Assembly (NCBI GenBank): GCA_024579835.1
Contig: CP102060.1
Location: 992,001 to 1,056,000, forward strand
Length of the DNA: 64,000 nt
Direction of reading: 5' to 3'
Source of the DNA: Clostridiaceae bacterium HFYG-1003
Lineage (GTDB): Bacteria > Bacillota > Clostridia > Clostridiales > Clostridiaceae
Below, piece after piece: positions 54,235 through 62,849 of this stretch (the stretch's first letter is position 1; every line of letters begins with the position of its first letter). The position numbers were made by a program, and so were the translations under genes. A model generated the notes under the pieces. It saw nothing but the letters and a program-made list of their open reading frames with translations, was not told the origin of the DNA and did not search any database.

Positions 54235-55224
54235 ATGAAGAAATTCTCAAGAATCATCGCACTGTTTACGTTCCTTATGCTCAGCGTCGCCGGCTGCCAG
54301 ACTCAGTCACCAGCCACTGGAGCCAATACCACATCCGGTTCCACCCAGGCCGTGACCCAGCCAGCCACCACTCCGTCCACGACAGCCGCTCAGGCTGCTG
54401 CAGAAACGGTTTATCCCTATACCTTTAAGACCGCTGACGGCAAGGACGTCATCATTGACAAAGAACCCCAGCGGATCGTATCCCTGTCACCCACCTATAC
54501 CGAAGTCGTCTATGCTCTGGGCAAAGGCGCTCAGCTGGTCGGACGCACCGACTACTGCGACTACCCGGCACAAACCAAGGATGTTGTATCCGTCGGTTCC
54601 ATGACCAAGCCCTCCGTGGAAAAGATCGTTGAGCTGAATCCCGACCTGATCCTGGTTTCCTTCATGGAACAGGAAGTCGTCGACCAGATCGAAAAAAGCG
54701 GCGCCAAAGTCGTACAGATCCTCACCGGCAACACCATTGACGGATCCTACAAGAACATGGAAGAAATCGGCCGCCTGCTCAACGCCAACGCTCAGGCCAA
54801 GACCCTGACCGAAACCATTCAGACAGACATCGCCGCTGTGGCAGCTAAAGTCAAGGATGCGGCTCCGGTCTCCATCTACTACGTGGCAGGCTTCGGCAAG
54901 AACGGCGACTACACCGCCGGCGGCGACACCTTCCTGCATGAACTGATTACTCTGGCCGGCGGCGACAATATTGCCAAAGACGTACAGGGCTGGAACTTCA
55001 CCACCGAGAAACTGGCCGAGAAGGATCCCCAGTACATTGTCATCGGCTCCATGGCCAAGCTCACCGAGGAGTTCAAGACTACTGAACCCTACAAGAACCT
55101 GACGGCTGTCAAGGAAAACCGCGTCATGGAAGTGGATGACAACCTGGTGAACCGCGAAGGACCCCGTCTGGCCCAAGGCGTTGAAGCCATCGCCCGGATC
55201 CTGCACCCGGAGCTGTTCAAGTAG
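54235..55224 (+). CDS. btuF: Cobalamin/cobinamide-binding lipoprotein (BtuF-like)
   Basis: A 329-residue ABC transporter substrate-binding protein starting two bases after cobT. It has a lipoprotein signal with lipobox LSVAGC, Cys21 becoming lipidated. A Thr/Ala/Gln-rich linker (residues about 22-60) tethers the domain. PQRIVSLSPTYTEVVYALGKGAQLVGRTDYCDYPAQ and VEKIVELNPDLILVSFM are typical of BtuF/FepB class III binding proteins, ending GPRLAQGVEAIARILHPELF. Riboswitch control makes cobalamin or cobinamide the likely ligand rather than a siderophore. Confidence 0.92.
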   Translation: MKKFSRIIALFTFLMLSVAGCQTQSPATGANTTSGSTQAVTQPATTPSTTAAQAAAETVYPYTFKTADGKDVIIDKEPQRIVSLSPTYTEVVYALGKGAQLVGRTDYCDYPAQTKDVVSVGSMTKPSVEKIVELNPDLILVSFMEQEVVDQIEKSGAKVVQILTGNTIDGSYKNMEEIGRLLNANAQAKTLTETIQTDIAAVAAKVKDAAPVSIYYVAGFGKNGDYTAGGDTFLHELITLAGGDNIAKDVQGWNFTTEKLAEKDPQYIVIGSMAKLTEEFKTTEPYKNLTAVKENRVMEVDDNLVNREGPRLAQGVEAIARILHPELFK

Positions 55225-55335
55225 AGAACCCGAAGAAAATCAAAACTGTGTCATTCATCGACTGAACCAGCCGATGGATGTATCATGATACTAGACATAT
55301 CAACCTGGAAGAACCAGGGCTGCAAGGAGGATGCC

Positions 55336-56379
55336 ATGAAACAGAAAAAGAAAAGCTATCTGCCGCTCTTTCTGATGCTGGCGGTCCTCCTTTTGCTGTT
55401 AAGCATGGGATCCGTCACCATGGGCGATGCGGCCATTCGCGTCGATGAAACCATCGCCATTCTCTGGCACAAGCTCCTGGCACTTCTGGGACTGGCCCAG
55501 GAACAGGGCGGATCCAAGGAAATCATTCTGTTCAATATCCGGATCCCCCGGATTCTGACGGCGATCTTCGCCGGTGCCGGCCTGGCCGGCGTCGGCTGCG
55601 CCTATCAGGGCGTCTTCCGCAACTCCATGGCTGATCCCTACATCCTGGGCATCTCCTCCGGAGCGACCCTGGGCGCCGCCCTGGCCATCAGTCTGGGCAT
55701 TAATGAGTCCGTTGCCGGATTCGGCGCAGTCACCCTGGCAGCCTTTGCCGGCGCTCTGGCCTCGACCTTCCTGGTCTACAGCCTCGCCATGCGCCGCAGC
55801 CGTACCTCCATGACTTCGCTCCTCCTGTCCGGAGTAGCCGTCAGCTACTTTCTGTCATCCATCGTGTCCCTGATCCTGGTCTTCGACGAACAGAACGTCT
55901 CTAAGATCGTCTACTGGACCATGGGATCCCTGGCCAGCGTCAGCTACCTCCAGATCGCCATTTTGGCACCGGTGGTAATTCTCGGTTCCTTCCTGCTCTA
56001 TTCCAACTGGCGGGAACTGGACATCCTTACCTCCGGCGAGGAAGTCGCCCGTTCCCTGGGCGTAGAGACGGAACGAGTGAAGATCCGCATCCTGATCTAC
56101 TCCTCCCTGATTGTGGCCGTCTGCGTCGCCTTTACCGGCGTCATCGGCTTCGTCGGGCTCATGATGCCCCATATCTTGCGCATGATCGTGGGTCCCTCCC
56201 ACAAGCGCCTGATTCCCTTTGCCATGATCTCAGGCTCCATCTTCCTGCTGGTGGCCGATACCATTGCCCGATCCCTCATCGACGGGGCGGAGCTCCCGGT
56301 GGGAGCCGTCACCGCGCTGTTCGGAGCACCGTATTTTATCTGGCTCCTGGCCAGAAGCCGGGGAGGGGAGAAAAGCTGA
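55336..56379 (+). CDS. btuC: FecCD-type permease of the B12 transporter (BtuC-like)
   Basis: 347 residues from ATG 55336, behind AAGGAGG; the open frame runs further upstream without a ribosome site. It is a polytopic permease with about ten transmembrane helices. FNIRIPRILTAIFAGAGLAGVGCAYQGVFRNSMADPYILGISSGATLGAALAI is the FecCD signature, and GFVGLMMPHILRMIVGPSHKRLIP is the ATPase-coupling loop. It forms the membrane channel with BtuD and receives ligand from BtuF. The ATP-binding gene starts on the last bases of its stop (TGATG). Confidence 0.94.
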   Translation: MKQKKKSYLPLFLMLAVLLLLLSMGSVTMGDAAIRVDETIAILWHKLLALLGLAQEQGGSKEIILFNIRIPRILTAIFAGAGLAGVGCAYQGVFRNSMADPYILGISSGATLGAALAISLGINESVAGFGAVTLAAFAGALASTFLVYSLAMRRSRTSMTSLLLSGVAVSYFLSSIVSLILVFDEQNVSKIVYWTMGSLASVSYLQIAILAPVVILGSFLLYSNWRELDILTSGEEVARSLGVETERVKIRILIYSSLIVAVCVAFTGVIGFVGLMMPHILRMIVGPSHKRLIPFAMISGSIFLLVADTIARSLIDGAELPVGAVTALFGAPYFIWLLARSRGGEKS

Positions 56380-57143
56380 TGGAAGTTAAGCATCTTGGAT
56401 TCGGCTACGATGTCAAACCCGTACTCAAGGACATCAGCGTGACCTTTCCCAAAGGACGGTTCATCTCCATCCTGGGACCCAACGGGTCCGGCAAGAGTAC
56501 CCTCCTGAAACTGCTCCTCGGACTGCTCCAGCCCACGCAAGGAGAGATCCTGCTCGAGGGAAGGCCTCTGAAAGGCTACCGGCCCCTGGAAAAAGCCAGA
56601 CAGCTGTCCTACGTCCCCCAGGTGTTCCAGAACGACTATGAGTTCACCGCCCGGGAAGTAGTGGAAATGGGACGATATCCCTTCATCAAGCAGCTGGGCA
56701 ATCCCACGCCGGAGGACCGGCGCATCTGCGAAGACGCCATGCGCATTACGGAAACCACCCACCTCAAGGATCAGCCCGTCAGCCGGATCTCCGGCGGCGA
56801 ACTCCAGCGGGTGTCCGTGGCCCGGGCCATCGCCCAGGCCACCCCCTGGATTCTCCTGGATGAGCCCGTCAACCACCTGGATGTCAGCCATCAGGTAGGC
56901 ATCCTGAAAAGCCTCAAGGAAATGACCCCGCAGCGAACTGTGGTCGCCGTTATGCACGACCTGAACCTGGCCCGCGACTTCTCCGACTGGATCATTCTGC
57001 TCCATGAGGGCAAAGTCGTCAAAGTCGGCAAGCCCGGCGAGTGCATCAATCCCGAGGTCCTCTCCACGATCTACGACCTGGAGTTCCTCAAGACCTACAC
57101 CGAAGATCGCAGCCTGGAGTACCTGTTCCCAAAAACGAAATAG
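56379..57143 (+). CDS. btuD: ATP-binding protein of the B12 transporter (BtuD-like)
   Basis: A 254-residue ABC ATPase: Walker A ILGPNGSGKSTLLKLLLG, Q-loop YVPQVFQNDYEFTAREVVEMGRYPF, signature SGGELQRVSVARAIAQ, Walker B WILLDEPVNHLDVSHQ and the switch VMHDLNLARDFSDWIILLHEGKVV. It is of the FepC/BtuD subtype and drives uptake through the preceding permease. It is the last gene of the riboswitch operon; a strong terminator follows at 57292. Confidence 0.95.
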   Translation: MEVKHLGFGYDVKPVLKDISVTFPKGRFISILGPNGSGKSTLLKLLLGLLQPTQGEILLEGRPLKGYRPLEKARQLSYVPQVFQNDYEFTAREVVEMGRYPFIKQLGNPTPEDRRICEDAMRITETTHLKDQPVSRISGGELQRVSVARAIAQATPWILLDEPVNHLDVSHQVGILKSLKEMTPQRTVVAVMHDLNLARDFSDWIILLHEGKVVKVGKPGECINPEVLSTIYDLEFLKTYTEDRSLEYLFPKTK

Positions 57144-57176
57144 TCGAAATTGATATAGTCAATGATGAACGCCGAA

Positions 57177-57268
57177 GGGGAACACTCCAAGAGGAACACT
57201 CGAAGCCGAACATACCGTAGAGAAATATACTCGAAGAGGAACATATTCAAAGAGGAACATACTCCAAG
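57177..57268. repeat. Degenerate 14-17 bp tandem repeats after btuD
   Basis: Units such as GGGGAACACTCCAA, GAGGAACACTCGAA, GAGGAACATATTCAA and AGAGGAACATACTCCAA recur about six times. There is no coding potential. It lies between the btuD stop and the terminator, so it is transcribed in the operon's 3' end. Confidence 0.65.
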
Positions 57269-57291
57269 AATTGAATAGTCGAACTATTAAG

Positions 57292-57341
57292 GCACCCGTC
57301 AGATCCTTGTCCCAAGGATCTGACGGGTGCAGGTGCTTTTT
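57292..57341 (+). terminator. Strong intrinsic terminator of the B12 operon
   Basis: A 17-18 bp near-perfect stem, GCACCCGTCAGATCCTTG (57292-57309) against the complement ending at 57330, followed after a few bases by GCTTTTTTG. Confidence 0.92.
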
Positions 57342-57455
57342 TGAAGTTTTCTACTTTTTAGGGTAACATTCAGGCGGAAAAATCATCTTTATGATTAAAT
57401 ATAAAATTTAACACTCTAGTTTTAAAGAAAAACCGTTTGATTATACGGAAAAGCT

Positions 57456-57484
57456 TTGATAAAGTTCATAAATTCGGAGATAAT
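57456..57484 (+). promoter_or_regulatory. Promoter of first SH3-repeat protein gene
   Basis: TTGATA (57456-57461), 17 bases, GATAAT (57479-57484). The same -35, spacing and -10 recur before the paralogue at 60242-60270, with scattered further identity through the leader. Confidence 0.75.
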
Positions 57485-57564
57485 AATGATAACGTTATGA
57501 ATGCTGAATCATTGAGTGAATCAGGGTTTGGCTCATGGGCGAATATGACAAAGGGGTTTGTACT

Positions 57565-59814
57565 ATGAACCAAAAATGTGGGAAGAAACGGATCGGCTGG
57601 CTGTTGGCACTGGTGCTGTTTCTGGGGCTGTTTCAGGGATTGAGCGTGCCGTCGGTCGCTCAGGCGGAACCCGTTGCGCCGAAGCTGGTCGGTTCCGTGA
57701 CTTCCAGCCCGAAGACGGCTGAGGTCGGGGATGAAGTAACGATAACGCTGGATCTGGCCGATACGGTCACCGGCATAGCGGGTGAACTGTTCGCGGCGGT
57801 GGCGAATCTGGAACAGGAATCCGTCTATTTCTTCACTCTGGCACCTGGGACCGATGGTCTTTATCGAGGCAGCGCACTGATCGATGAGACAGCGAAAACC
57901 GGGACCTATATCCTGACCAATATCCTGATTCCGTTTGAAGACGACTCCTTCGGGGAAGTCTACAATCAGGTGCTGGATCCGGAACTGCCGGAAGCCGAAG
58001 ATTTAAGCGGGGCTGATTTTACCGTGAACAATCCCAATCAGGATATCACACCGCCCGTCGTCACGGCTGTCTCCGTGGATAAGACCAGCCTGCTGCAGGG
58101 GGAGACCGTGACCGTTACGGCGCAGGCCAGTGACATCGGCCTGGGCATTGAGGACAGCATCCTGGTCAGCTATGAAGGACCCGAGGACAGCTACCTGGAT
58201 CTGGAGCTGACCAGTCAAGGCAACGGAACTTATTCCGGTCAGCTGACCCTGCCGGAGGATGCCCTAGCCGGAACCTGGTATATCAGTCAGATCATCCTGG
58301 CGGATCGGGCCGGCAATCTGGTGTTCCTTGGAAACGCCACCAGGGATCCGGAAGCGCTTGAGACCATGAATCTGGATCACTGTGATCTGACCGTAGGTTC
58401 CATTACGCCAGAAGATACAACCGCTCCGGTCATTGAGTCCCTGACAATCTCCAACCATGAGGTCACCTCGGGCACCGGATTCACCATGACCATGCGTGTC
58501 TCCGATGATCAGGATCTGGAACGCATCGTGTACGGCAGCTGTGCGGCACCGGACTGGGCGTTGAATACACTCCACAAAACCTATTCCTTCATGCTGTTTG
58601 AGAAAACTCCGGGTGTCTATGAAGGGAACCCGGGGATTGGATCAGACATCGGCACGTATATCCTGGACTACGTTTCCATTTCGGATGCGGCCGGCAACGA
58701 AGCCCGGCTGGAAAACATCAAGCTGAACCCCAATGGAACTGACCTGAGCCAATACAACGTCAAGCGGGGATATACCATCCTGTTTGATTCCATGGGGGGA
58801 ACCGGGGTTGCGAAGCAGTTTACCTCCACCGGCTATCTGACAGAGCCAGTCGCTCCCACCCGGGAAGGCTATTCGTTCGCTGGCTGGTACCACACCAACA
58901 CCTACGAACGGCGCTGGGACTTTGCCAAAGACAAAGCCGATGTCTACACCCAGAAGCTCTATGCCAAATGGGTTCCGGCCGGAGAGCCGGTGGAAGTACC
59001 GGAGTTCCCGCATTATGCCAAAGTTACCGCCACATCCCTGAATTTCCGCAGCGGGCCATCTACCTGGTATCCCACGCAGGGGAGCATCCCCAAAGGAACC
59101 ATTGTCAAAGTCAACTATCGCGACAACAACTGGTATTCCATCGAATACCTCGGAAAGAAAGGTTTTGTATCGGCCACCTACCTGCAAAAGACTGACGCTT
59201 CTCTGGTTTATCAGGTCAGTCCCGCAGTCAATCTGCGCACCGGCCCGTCCACAGCCTACAGCATCATCAAAAAACTGCCGGTGGGCACACTGGTCGAACT
59301 GGTCAGCAAACCCAGCACCACCTGGTATCAGATTCTGGCAGGAACAACCAAAGGCTATGCCTCCGCCAGCTATCTGAAGCCCGTCAGCGCTCAACCGGCA
59401 CCGACTCCACCGCCAGCCCCCAACGATCCCACGATCTATATGGTCAAAACAACGGTGAACCTGCGCAGCGGTCCGTCCACCGCCAATCCCGTCATCCGCA
59501 AGCTGCCGGTCGGCACACTGCTGGAACAGCTGCAGAAGGTCAACGATACCTGGTGGCAGGTGAAGGATGGGGATCATACCGGTTATGTATCCGCCAAGTA
59601 CCTGGTTGACATCGTCACCCCGGTTCAGCGCTACATCAACCTGGATCCCGTCAACCTCAGAACCGGCCCCTCCACCAGTTACTCCGTCATTACCAAACTG
59701 CCCCGCAGCTCCGTCTTCATCCTCATGAAGAAGACCTCCTCCACCTGGTGGCAGGTCTGCGTAGACGGTAAGATCGGCTATGTTTCAGCCAAGTATCTGA
59801 ACTTCATGCCATAA
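57565..59814 (+). CDS. Secreted Ig-like / InlB-repeat / SH3-repeat protein, copy 1
   Basis: 749 residues from ATG 57565, behind AAAGGGG. The signal peptide is GWLLALVLFLGLFQGL, with cleavage near AQA-EP (residue about 34). Residues about 35-395 hold beta-sandwich-like domains, repeated around TPPVVTAVSVDKTSLLQGETV and TTAPVIESLTISNHEV. Residues about 400-470 form a Listeria-Bacteroides (InlB B-type) repeat, ILFDSMGGTG to REGYSFAGWYHTNTY to LYAKW. Four SH3_3 domains (about 484-749) follow, each with the N-x-R-x-GPST core. No LPXTG motif or membrane anchor is present, so SH3 domains probably bind the cell wall. Role: surface or adhesion protein of unknown ligand. Confidence 0.88.
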   Translation: MNQKCGKKRIGWLLALVLFLGLFQGLSVPSVAQAEPVAPKLVGSVTSSPKTAEVGDEVTITLDLADTVTGIAGELFAAVANLEQESVYFFTLAPGTDGLYRGSALIDETAKTGTYILTNILIPFEDDSFGEVYNQVLDPELPEAEDLSGADFTVNNPNQDITPPVVTAVSVDKTSLLQGETVTVTAQASDIGLGIEDSILVSYEGPEDSYLDLELTSQGNGTYSGQLTLPEDALAGTWYISQIILADRAGNLVFLGNATRDPEALETMNLDHCDLTVGSITPEDTTAPVIESLTISNHEVTSGTGFTMTMRVSDDQDLERIVYGSCAAPDWALNTLHKTYSFMLFEKTPGVYEGNPGIGSDIGTYILDYVSISDAAGNEARLENIKLNPNGTDLSQYNVKRGYTILFDSMGGTGVAKQFTSTGYLTEPVAPTREGYSFAGWYHTNTYERRWDFAKDKADVYTQKLYAKWVPAGEPVEVPEFPHYAKVTATSLNFRSGPSTWYPTQGSIPKGTIVKVNYRDNNWYSIEYLGKKGFVSATYLQKTDASLVYQVSPAVNLRTGPSTAYSIIKKLPVGTLVELVSKPSTTWYQILAGTTKGYASASYLKPVSAQPAPTPPPAPNDPTIYMVKTTVNLRSGPSTANPVIRKLPVGTLLEQLQKVNDTWWQVKDGDHTGYVSAKYLVDIVTPVQRYINLDPVNLRTGPSTSYSVITKLPRSSVFILMKKTSSTWWQVCVDGKIGYVSAKYLNFMP

Positions 59815-60241
59815 GGACGGAACGGAACGAAAATGTGACACCAAGCAATTAGGATTAACGATCGCGTTGTCTTACGGTCGCAATCTGACCAACAGCGTAT
59901 TCAGCGGTACGCCTCATATCCTGGCAAAGCCAGGAATGGGGCGGACCGCAGTCATTTGTATTTTCTGTCAGATTGGCATTGAAGCAGTCATTGAAGTAGT
60001 CACTGAAGTAGCCCGTGAAGCGGCAATCACAAAGATCCGGGATTCCCGAACAACCATCAGACCAGGTCGCCAAGGCGCATAAGACATGATCGGGGTGTTG
60101 GAAACAGGATTGGCAGGTTTTTTACCATTTAAAAAACAATGTATTTTCATGAACATCCTACAAAGAAATCAAAGATTTGAACGTAGCTTGATTTAATCCT
60201 AACGTGTTGAGAATTATTTATAGTAATTATTCGGAACTGCT
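59815..60241. other. Spacer between the duplicated SH3-protein genes
   Basis: No reliable gene is present. A small open stretch at 59867-60082 has no ribosome site. It contains a 12-bp tandem repeat at 59980-60027. No clear terminator follows copy 1. Confidence 0.5.
59980..60027. repeat. Four tandem 12-bp repeats
   Basis: TGAAGCAGTCAT, TGAAGTAGTCAC, TGAAGTAGCCCG and TGAAGCGGCAAT lie head to tail. They share TGAAG at each start. They may be a decayed coding repeat or slippage product. Confidence 0.7.
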
Positions 60242-60270
60242 TTGATAATGGTCCTTAATTCAGAGATAAT
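60242..60270 (+). promoter_or_regulatory. Promoter of second SH3-repeat protein gene
   Basis: TTGATA (60242-60247), 17 bases, GATAAT (60265-60270), matching the promoter of copy 1. The leader ends in the same GGGGTTTGTACTATGAAC context. Confidence 0.75.
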
Positions 60271-60350
60271 TACAGTATCGTTCTGCAGGCTGAATCATTG
60301 CGAAAATTGTGGTTTGGCCCATCAGCGAAAAAAACGAAGGGGTTTGTACT

Positions 60351-62600
60351 ATGAACCAAAAATGTGGAAAGAAAAGCATCAGCACGCTGCTGGCACTGGT
60401 GCTGTTTCTGGGGTTGTTCCAAGGATTGAGTGGAGCGTCGGTCGCTCAGGCGGAGCCTGTCCCGCTCAAGCGAGTGGTATCGGTGACCTCCAGTCCGAAA
60501 GAAGCAAAAGTAGGGGACAAAGTAAGCGTGACGCTGGATCTGGACGATCGGGTCACCGGCGTGTCAGGTGAACTGGAGGCAGGTTTTTCCAGTTTGGAGT
60601 ATGAGTCGAGTTATCGCTTCACACTCGCAGTCGGGTCAGATGGTTTCTACCATGGCAGTGTAACCATCGATGAGACCGCAAAAAGCGGAACCTATATTCT
60701 GACAAATATACTGATCCCATTTGCGGATGGATCCTTCGGTGAAATCTACAACCTGGTGCTGGATCCGGAATTGTCGGATTCGGAGGATTTAAGCGGAGCG
60801 GATTTTATCGTAAGCAATCCCAACCAGGACATCGCGCCACCGGTGGTCACAGCCGTGTCCGTAGATAAAACCAGCGTGCTCCAGGGCGAGACCGTGAATG
60901 TGACGGTTCAAGCCAGTGATGTCGGACTGGGCATTGACGGCAGCATCATGGTCGACTATGAAGGGCCTGATTTAGGACACCAGGACGTGGCACTGACCAG
61001 TCAGGGCAATGGAACATACACCGGACAGCTGATCCTGCCCAAGGAGGCTCCGGCCGGAACGTGGTTTATCAGTCAAATTTCACTGAAGGATAAAGGCTGC
61101 AACCGAGTAGTGCTGCATAACGCGACCAGAGGTCCGCGAGAGCTGCAGACCATGAAGCTGGATCACTGTGACATTACGGTGAACTATATCACACCGCCGG
61201 ATACGACACCGCCGGTCATAGAGTCTCTGACAATTTCTCACAATAAGGTCAGCTATACGAACGGGATCATCATGACAGTGCGAGTTTCTGATGATCAGGG
61301 TCTAAAAGGCGACGTTACCGGAAGTTATGCTGCACCGGATTGGGCAATGAATACTCTTCATAAGACATTTTCTTTCAGTCTGAGAGAAAAATCCCCGGGA
61401 GTGTATGAAGGGCACCCGGCGCTTGGCTCAGCCATTGGCACGTATATCTTGGACTACGTCTCCATTTCGGATATGGCCGGTAATGAAACCAGGCTGGAAA
61501 ACGTCAAGCTGAACCCCAATGGAACCGACCTGACACAATATGACATCAGACGTGGATACGACATTGTGTTTGATTCAATGGGTGGGACCGTTGTTCCGAA
61601 TCAATTTACCTCCAATGGGTATCTGGCTGAACCAGCACCTCCTACCAGAGAAAACTATTCCTTCGCGGGCTGGTACCACACCAATACCTACGAACGACGC
61701 TGGGACTTTGCCAAAGACAAAGCCAATGAATACACCCAGAGCCTCTACGCCAAATGGATTCCGGCAGGAGAGCCGGTAGAAGTGCCGGAATTTCCTTATT
61801 ATGCCAAAGTGACCGCGACTTCCTTGAATTTCCGAAGCGGTCCGTCCACCTGGTATTCTACCCAGAGCAGCATACCGAAGGGAACCATTGTGAAAGTCAA
61901 CTATCGCGATAATAACTGGTATTTCATCGAACATCTTGGAAAGAAAGGATATGTATCAGTCAACTATCTGCAAAAAATTGACTCTGCTCTGGTTTATCAG
62001 GTAAACCCCGCGGTAAATATGCGTACCGGCCCATCCACTGCCTACAGCATCATCAGGAAGCTGCCCATCGGCACACTGGTCGAACTGGTCAGTAAGCCCA
62101 GCACCACATGGTATCAGATACTGGCAGGCACAACCAAAGGCTTTGTCTCCGTCAGTTACCTGAAGCCAGTCGTCGATCAGCCGGCTCCAACGCCTCCGCC
62201 TGAGCCCGCCGATACAACGATCTATCTGGTCAAAACGGCAGTGAATCTGCGCAGTGGTCCGTCCACGGCCAACACCATCATCCATAAGATGCCAGTGGGA
62301 ACGTTGCTGCAACAGCTGCAGAAAGTCAATGATACCTGGTGGCAGGTGAAGTATGATCAATGGATTGGTTATGTTTCTGCGAAATACCTGGTGGGTATTG
62401 TTACCCCGGTTCAACGCTACATCACGTTGGAACCCATCAACCTCAGAACCGGTCCGTCCACCAGTTACTCCGTCATCACGAAGCTCCCCCGCAGTTCCGT
62501 TTTCATTATTATTAAAAAGACCTCTTCCACTTGGTGGCAGGTCTATGTGGACGGAAAGATTGGCTATGTTTACGCCAAAAATCTGCACTTCATGCCTTAA
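60351..62600 (+). CDS. Secreted Ig-like / InlB-repeat / SH3-repeat protein, copy 2
   Basis: 749 residues from ATG 60351, exactly the length of copy 1 and collinear with it along the whole chain. Signal peptide, Ig-like region (TPPVVTAVSVDKTSVLQGETV is replaced by APPVVTAVSVDKTSVLQGETV), InlB-type repeat (VFDSMGGTVVPNQF, NYSFAGWYHTNTY) and four SH3_3 domains ending VYAKNLHFMP are all kept. Divergence is greatest in the Ig-like segment and least in the SH3 array. A tandem duplication including promoter explains the pair. Ligand unknown. Confidence 0.88.
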   Translation: MNQKCGKKSISTLLALVLFLGLFQGLSGASVAQAEPVPLKRVVSVTSSPKEAKVGDKVSVTLDLDDRVTGVSGELEAGFSSLEYESSYRFTLAVGSDGFYHGSVTIDETAKSGTYILTNILIPFADGSFGEIYNLVLDPELSDSEDLSGADFIVSNPNQDIAPPVVTAVSVDKTSVLQGETVNVTVQASDVGLGIDGSIMVDYEGPDLGHQDVALTSQGNGTYTGQLILPKEAPAGTWFISQISLKDKGCNRVVLHNATRGPRELQTMKLDHCDITVNYITPPDTTPPVIESLTISHNKVSYTNGIIMTVRVSDDQGLKGDVTGSYAAPDWAMNTLHKTFSFSLREKSPGVYEGHPALGSAIGTYILDYVSISDMAGNETRLENVKLNPNGTDLTQYDIRRGYDIVFDSMGGTVVPNQFTSNGYLAEPAPPTRENYSFAGWYHTNTYERRWDFAKDKANEYTQSLYAKWIPAGEPVEVPEFPYYAKVTATSLNFRSGPSTWYSTQSSIPKGTIVKVNYRDNNWYFIEHLGKKGYVSVNYLQKIDSALVYQVNPAVNMRTGPSTAYSIIRKLPIGTLVELVSKPSTTWYQILAGTTKGFVSVSYLKPVVDQPAPTPPPEPADTTIYLVKTAVNLRSGPSTANTIIHKMPVGTLLQQLQKVNDTWWQVKYDQWIGYVSAKYLVGIVTPVQRYITLEPINLRTGPSTSYSVITKLPRSSVFIIIKKTSSTWWQVYVDGKIGYVYAKNLHFMP

Positions 62601-62676
62601 CCCTGGCGCAAACGAGTAATCGGACCGGCAGGTTCTGGTCATGGATTGACTCATACGAAAAATTATTCATTTCTTT

Positions 62677-62725
62677 ACAGCCCGACTTCATTCAGCATCA
62701 GCTTGATGAAGTCGGGCTGTTCCTT
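62677..62725 (+). terminator. Intrinsic terminator after SH3 copy 2
   Basis: ACAGCCCGACTTCAT (62677-62691) pairs with ATGAAGTCGGGCTGT (62706-62720), a 15-bp stem, followed by TCCTTTG. Confidence 0.8.
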
Positions 62726-62788
62726 TGACACCGCATGTTTTCTCAACGTGGTCGAATTTTTGATGGATCTAAGTGTTAAAAATAGCAT

Positions 62789-62829
62789 TTTGTCCCTAAT
62801 ATTGCAAAGTTGTCCCGAAGTGGTATCAT
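62789..62829 (+). promoter_or_regulatory. Candidate promoter with direct repeat upstream of the AAA+ ATPase gene
   Basis: TTGCAA (62802-62807), 16 bases, TATCAT (62824-62829). A direct repeat TTGTCCC-x-AA occurs at about 62790 and 62810, 20 bases apart on the same face of the helix, and could bind a regulator. GTGAGGGG/AAGAG precedes the ATG. Confidence 0.45.
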
Positions 62830-62849
62830 TAGGTGAGGGGTGAAGAGAA

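Noticed and set aside
57485-57564. Cyclic-di-GMP or other riboswitch in the leaders of the SH3-protein genes
   Set aside because: The leaders are partly conserved between the two copies, but the conserved core of known riboswitch classes is absent; duplication explains the similarity.
59867-60082. 71-codon open frame between the SH3 genes
   Set aside because: No ribosome site, and its middle is the 12-bp tandem repeat; coding is unlikely.
60242-60571. 109-codon plus-strand open frame across the start of SH3 copy 2
   Set aside because: It starts within the copy 2 promoter and then overlaps the true signal-peptide frame out of register.
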